A stretch of 64,000 bases of DNA, from positions 14,216 through 78,215 of the forward strand of contig JAMOSO010000071.1 in NCBI GenBank assembly GCA_027063065.1, in the 5' to 3' direction. Source of the stretch: Planctomycetota bacterium (GTDB lineage Bacteria; Planctomycetota; JAMOSO01). Under the pieces are notes generated by a model. It saw nothing but the letters and a program-made list of their open reading frames with translations. It ran no database searches and had not been told where the DNA came from. The position numbers and the translations under genes are program-made. Below, one piece after another: positions 63,273 to 64,000 of this stretch. Position 1 is the stretch's first letter. Each line of letters begins with the position of its first letter.

Positions 63273-63616
63273 ATGGCTCGTTATTTAAAAGATACTTATA
63301 TTAGTTCTTTTACGGATTTTGGTTTTAAAAAATTATTTAAACAAGCAGAAATAGCCCAATACACAGAACAAGAATATGACGAATACGAACTAAGCCTAAA
63401 ATATTATCGCGATTTAAAAAACTCGAAGGTGTAGAAAAAGGTATCGAGAAAGGTATCAAAAAAGGCAAGGAAGAAGGTATTCAGCTTGGCATAGAAAAAG
63501 GTACAGAAGAAACCACTATCGCTATGGTTAAAAATCTTAAAAAATCAGGCGTATCAAACGATATAATTTGCCAAGCTACAGGGCTTTCAATAGCAGAGAT
63601 AAATAAAATCCAATAA
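63273..63616 (+). pseudogene. Rpn family (PD-(D/E)XK) recombination-promoting nuclease relic
   Basis: The first residues (ARYLKDTYISSFTDFGFKKL) are the start of an Rpn/PDDEXK-type transposase-like nuclease, but they are joined after only 26 residues to a C-terminal tail (YTEQEYDEYELSLKYYRDLK), so the catalytic middle of about 200 residues is missing. A frameshift follows at about 63420, after which the usual EKG-repeat coiled tail (EKGIEKGIKKGKEEG) and a small helical end continue to the stop at 63616. It is clearly inactive. Confidence 0.8.
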
Positions 63617-63635
63617 TTTGATAGCCAATCGATGC

Positions 63636-64000
63636 TTAATTTTTGCTGTTGTTTTTTCGCCAGATGGTTGGAGAAACCCCCATAGATTGTTTAAAGGCAC
63701 GGTTAAAGCAGGAGAGTGTGGGGTAGCCACAGGCGACTGAAATATCAATAATTTTATCATTGGTGTTTTCGAGCATAATAAGTGCGGTTTTTATTCGGAA
63801 TGTTGTAAGGTAGGCGGATGGCGACATACCAATTGCTTCGCGAAAAATCTTGCGAAAATGCGGCGGACTTAGGTGGCAGGTTTGGGCTAGCTTGTCCATA
63901 TTAAGCGGATGAGAAAAATGATTGGCCATATATTTAATGGCAGGACTAACCCTAAGTATTTGCTCGCGTTTTAGTGGTGGGTTTTTTTTAGGTGCAGACT
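63636..64000 (-). CDS. AraC-family transcription regulator, C-terminal part (cut by window edge)
   Basis: The frame is open from the window edge to the stop at 63636 (121 codons), so the gene's 5' part lies beyond 64000. It holds two helix-turn-helix units: MDKLAQTCHLSPPHFRKIFR and KIIDISVACGYPTLSCFNRA, with the closing AFKQSMGVSPTIWRK. AraC regulators bind DNA through this domain and a ligand through the missing N-terminus. Its target cannot be told. Confidence 0.9.
   Translation of the reverse strand, partial: SAPKKNPPLKREQILRVSPAIKYMANHFSHPLNMDKLAQTCHLSPPHFRKIFREAIGMSPSAYLTTFRIKTALIMLENTNDKIIDISVACGYPTLSCFNRAFKQSMGVSPTIWRKNNSKN

Noticed and set aside
63420-63616. Intact small coiled-coil gene with EKG repeats
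   Set aside because: It is the C-terminal tail of Rpn-type nucleases and has no start; it belongs to the relic at 63273.

Overview
The window is a gene-dense, AT-rich stretch (roughly one third G+C by eye) from a Gram-negative, proteobacteria-like organism. The evidence is outer-membrane lipoprotein and beta-barrel genes of a Pel-type exopolysaccharide system, flagellar export and hook-length genes, type IV pilus motor ATPases, methyl-accepting chemotaxis proteins, HrpA, a FAD/Fe-S oxidoreductase with a DUF3683-like start and a PPi-type PEP carboxykinase candidate. I cannot fix the class from sequence alone. There is no rRNA, no CRISPR array, no intact insertion sequence and no prophage; one tRNA (Ser-GCT) is present.

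Layout. 1-10293 (minus): a tightly packed pel operon, pelA - pelB (split into a TPR gene and a beta-barrel gene) - pelC - pelD - pelE - a HEAT-repeat gene - pelF (cut by the window edge). A GH114/GH166-like secreted hydrolase is encoded divergently 28 bp upstream of pelA; in Pseudomonas PelA this activity is the N-terminal domain of one polypeptide. 11241-12228: trmB and a candidate structured small RNA. 12229-19931: a zinc-ribbon membrane protein, a TPR-GT41 glycosyltransferase, DAHP synthase, a flagellar mini-operon (DUF2802-like, FliK-like, FhlB) and a TPR-sulfotransferase. 19934-23064: pilB-pilT-PilZ gene. 23182-24517: a tiny Pro/Gly-rich secreted peptide gene and infC-rpmI-rplT. 24620-26700: an accessory pocket with an AAA-ATPase/PD-(D/E)XK gene between short direct repeats.

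26724-45486 is mainly housekeeping: NUDIX-trpA, trmL, an FAD disulfide reductase, hrpA, a third PilT/PilU-like ATPase, def-fmt, cmk, fliO, riboflavin synthase, a 1228-residue FAD/Fe-S oxidoreductase, an NrnA-like phosphoesterase, a glycosyltransferase and an FKBP isomerase. 45576-52991: ileS followed by a run of unrecognised small genes, then a secreted c-type haem protein paired with a chemoreceptor. 53005-57125: a 56-residue zinc-ribbon gene with its own promoter and structured 3' end, a response regulator-HD-GYP phosphodiesterase, typA and a yjdM-like gene. 57186-62222: a methyltransferase, a metallopeptidase, tRNA-Ser and the PPi-PEPCK candidate. 62434-63616: two gene relics (a chemoreceptor and an Rpn-type nuclease), then the 5'-truncated end of an AraC-family regulator.

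A cyclic-di-GMP theme links several loci: PelD keeps an RxxD I-site, a PilZ protein ends the pilus motor operon, the PilB ATPase has an MshEN-like N-terminus, and an HD-GYP phosphodiesterase is present. Together they suggest that Pel matrix, pili and flagella are co-regulated in a motile-to-sessile switch. The most unusual items are the re-partitioned Pel operon (split PelA and PelB, extra HEAT-repeat subunit), the haem protein-chemoreceptor pair, the GT41/sulfotransferase genes flanking flagellar genes, and two candidate structured RNAs.
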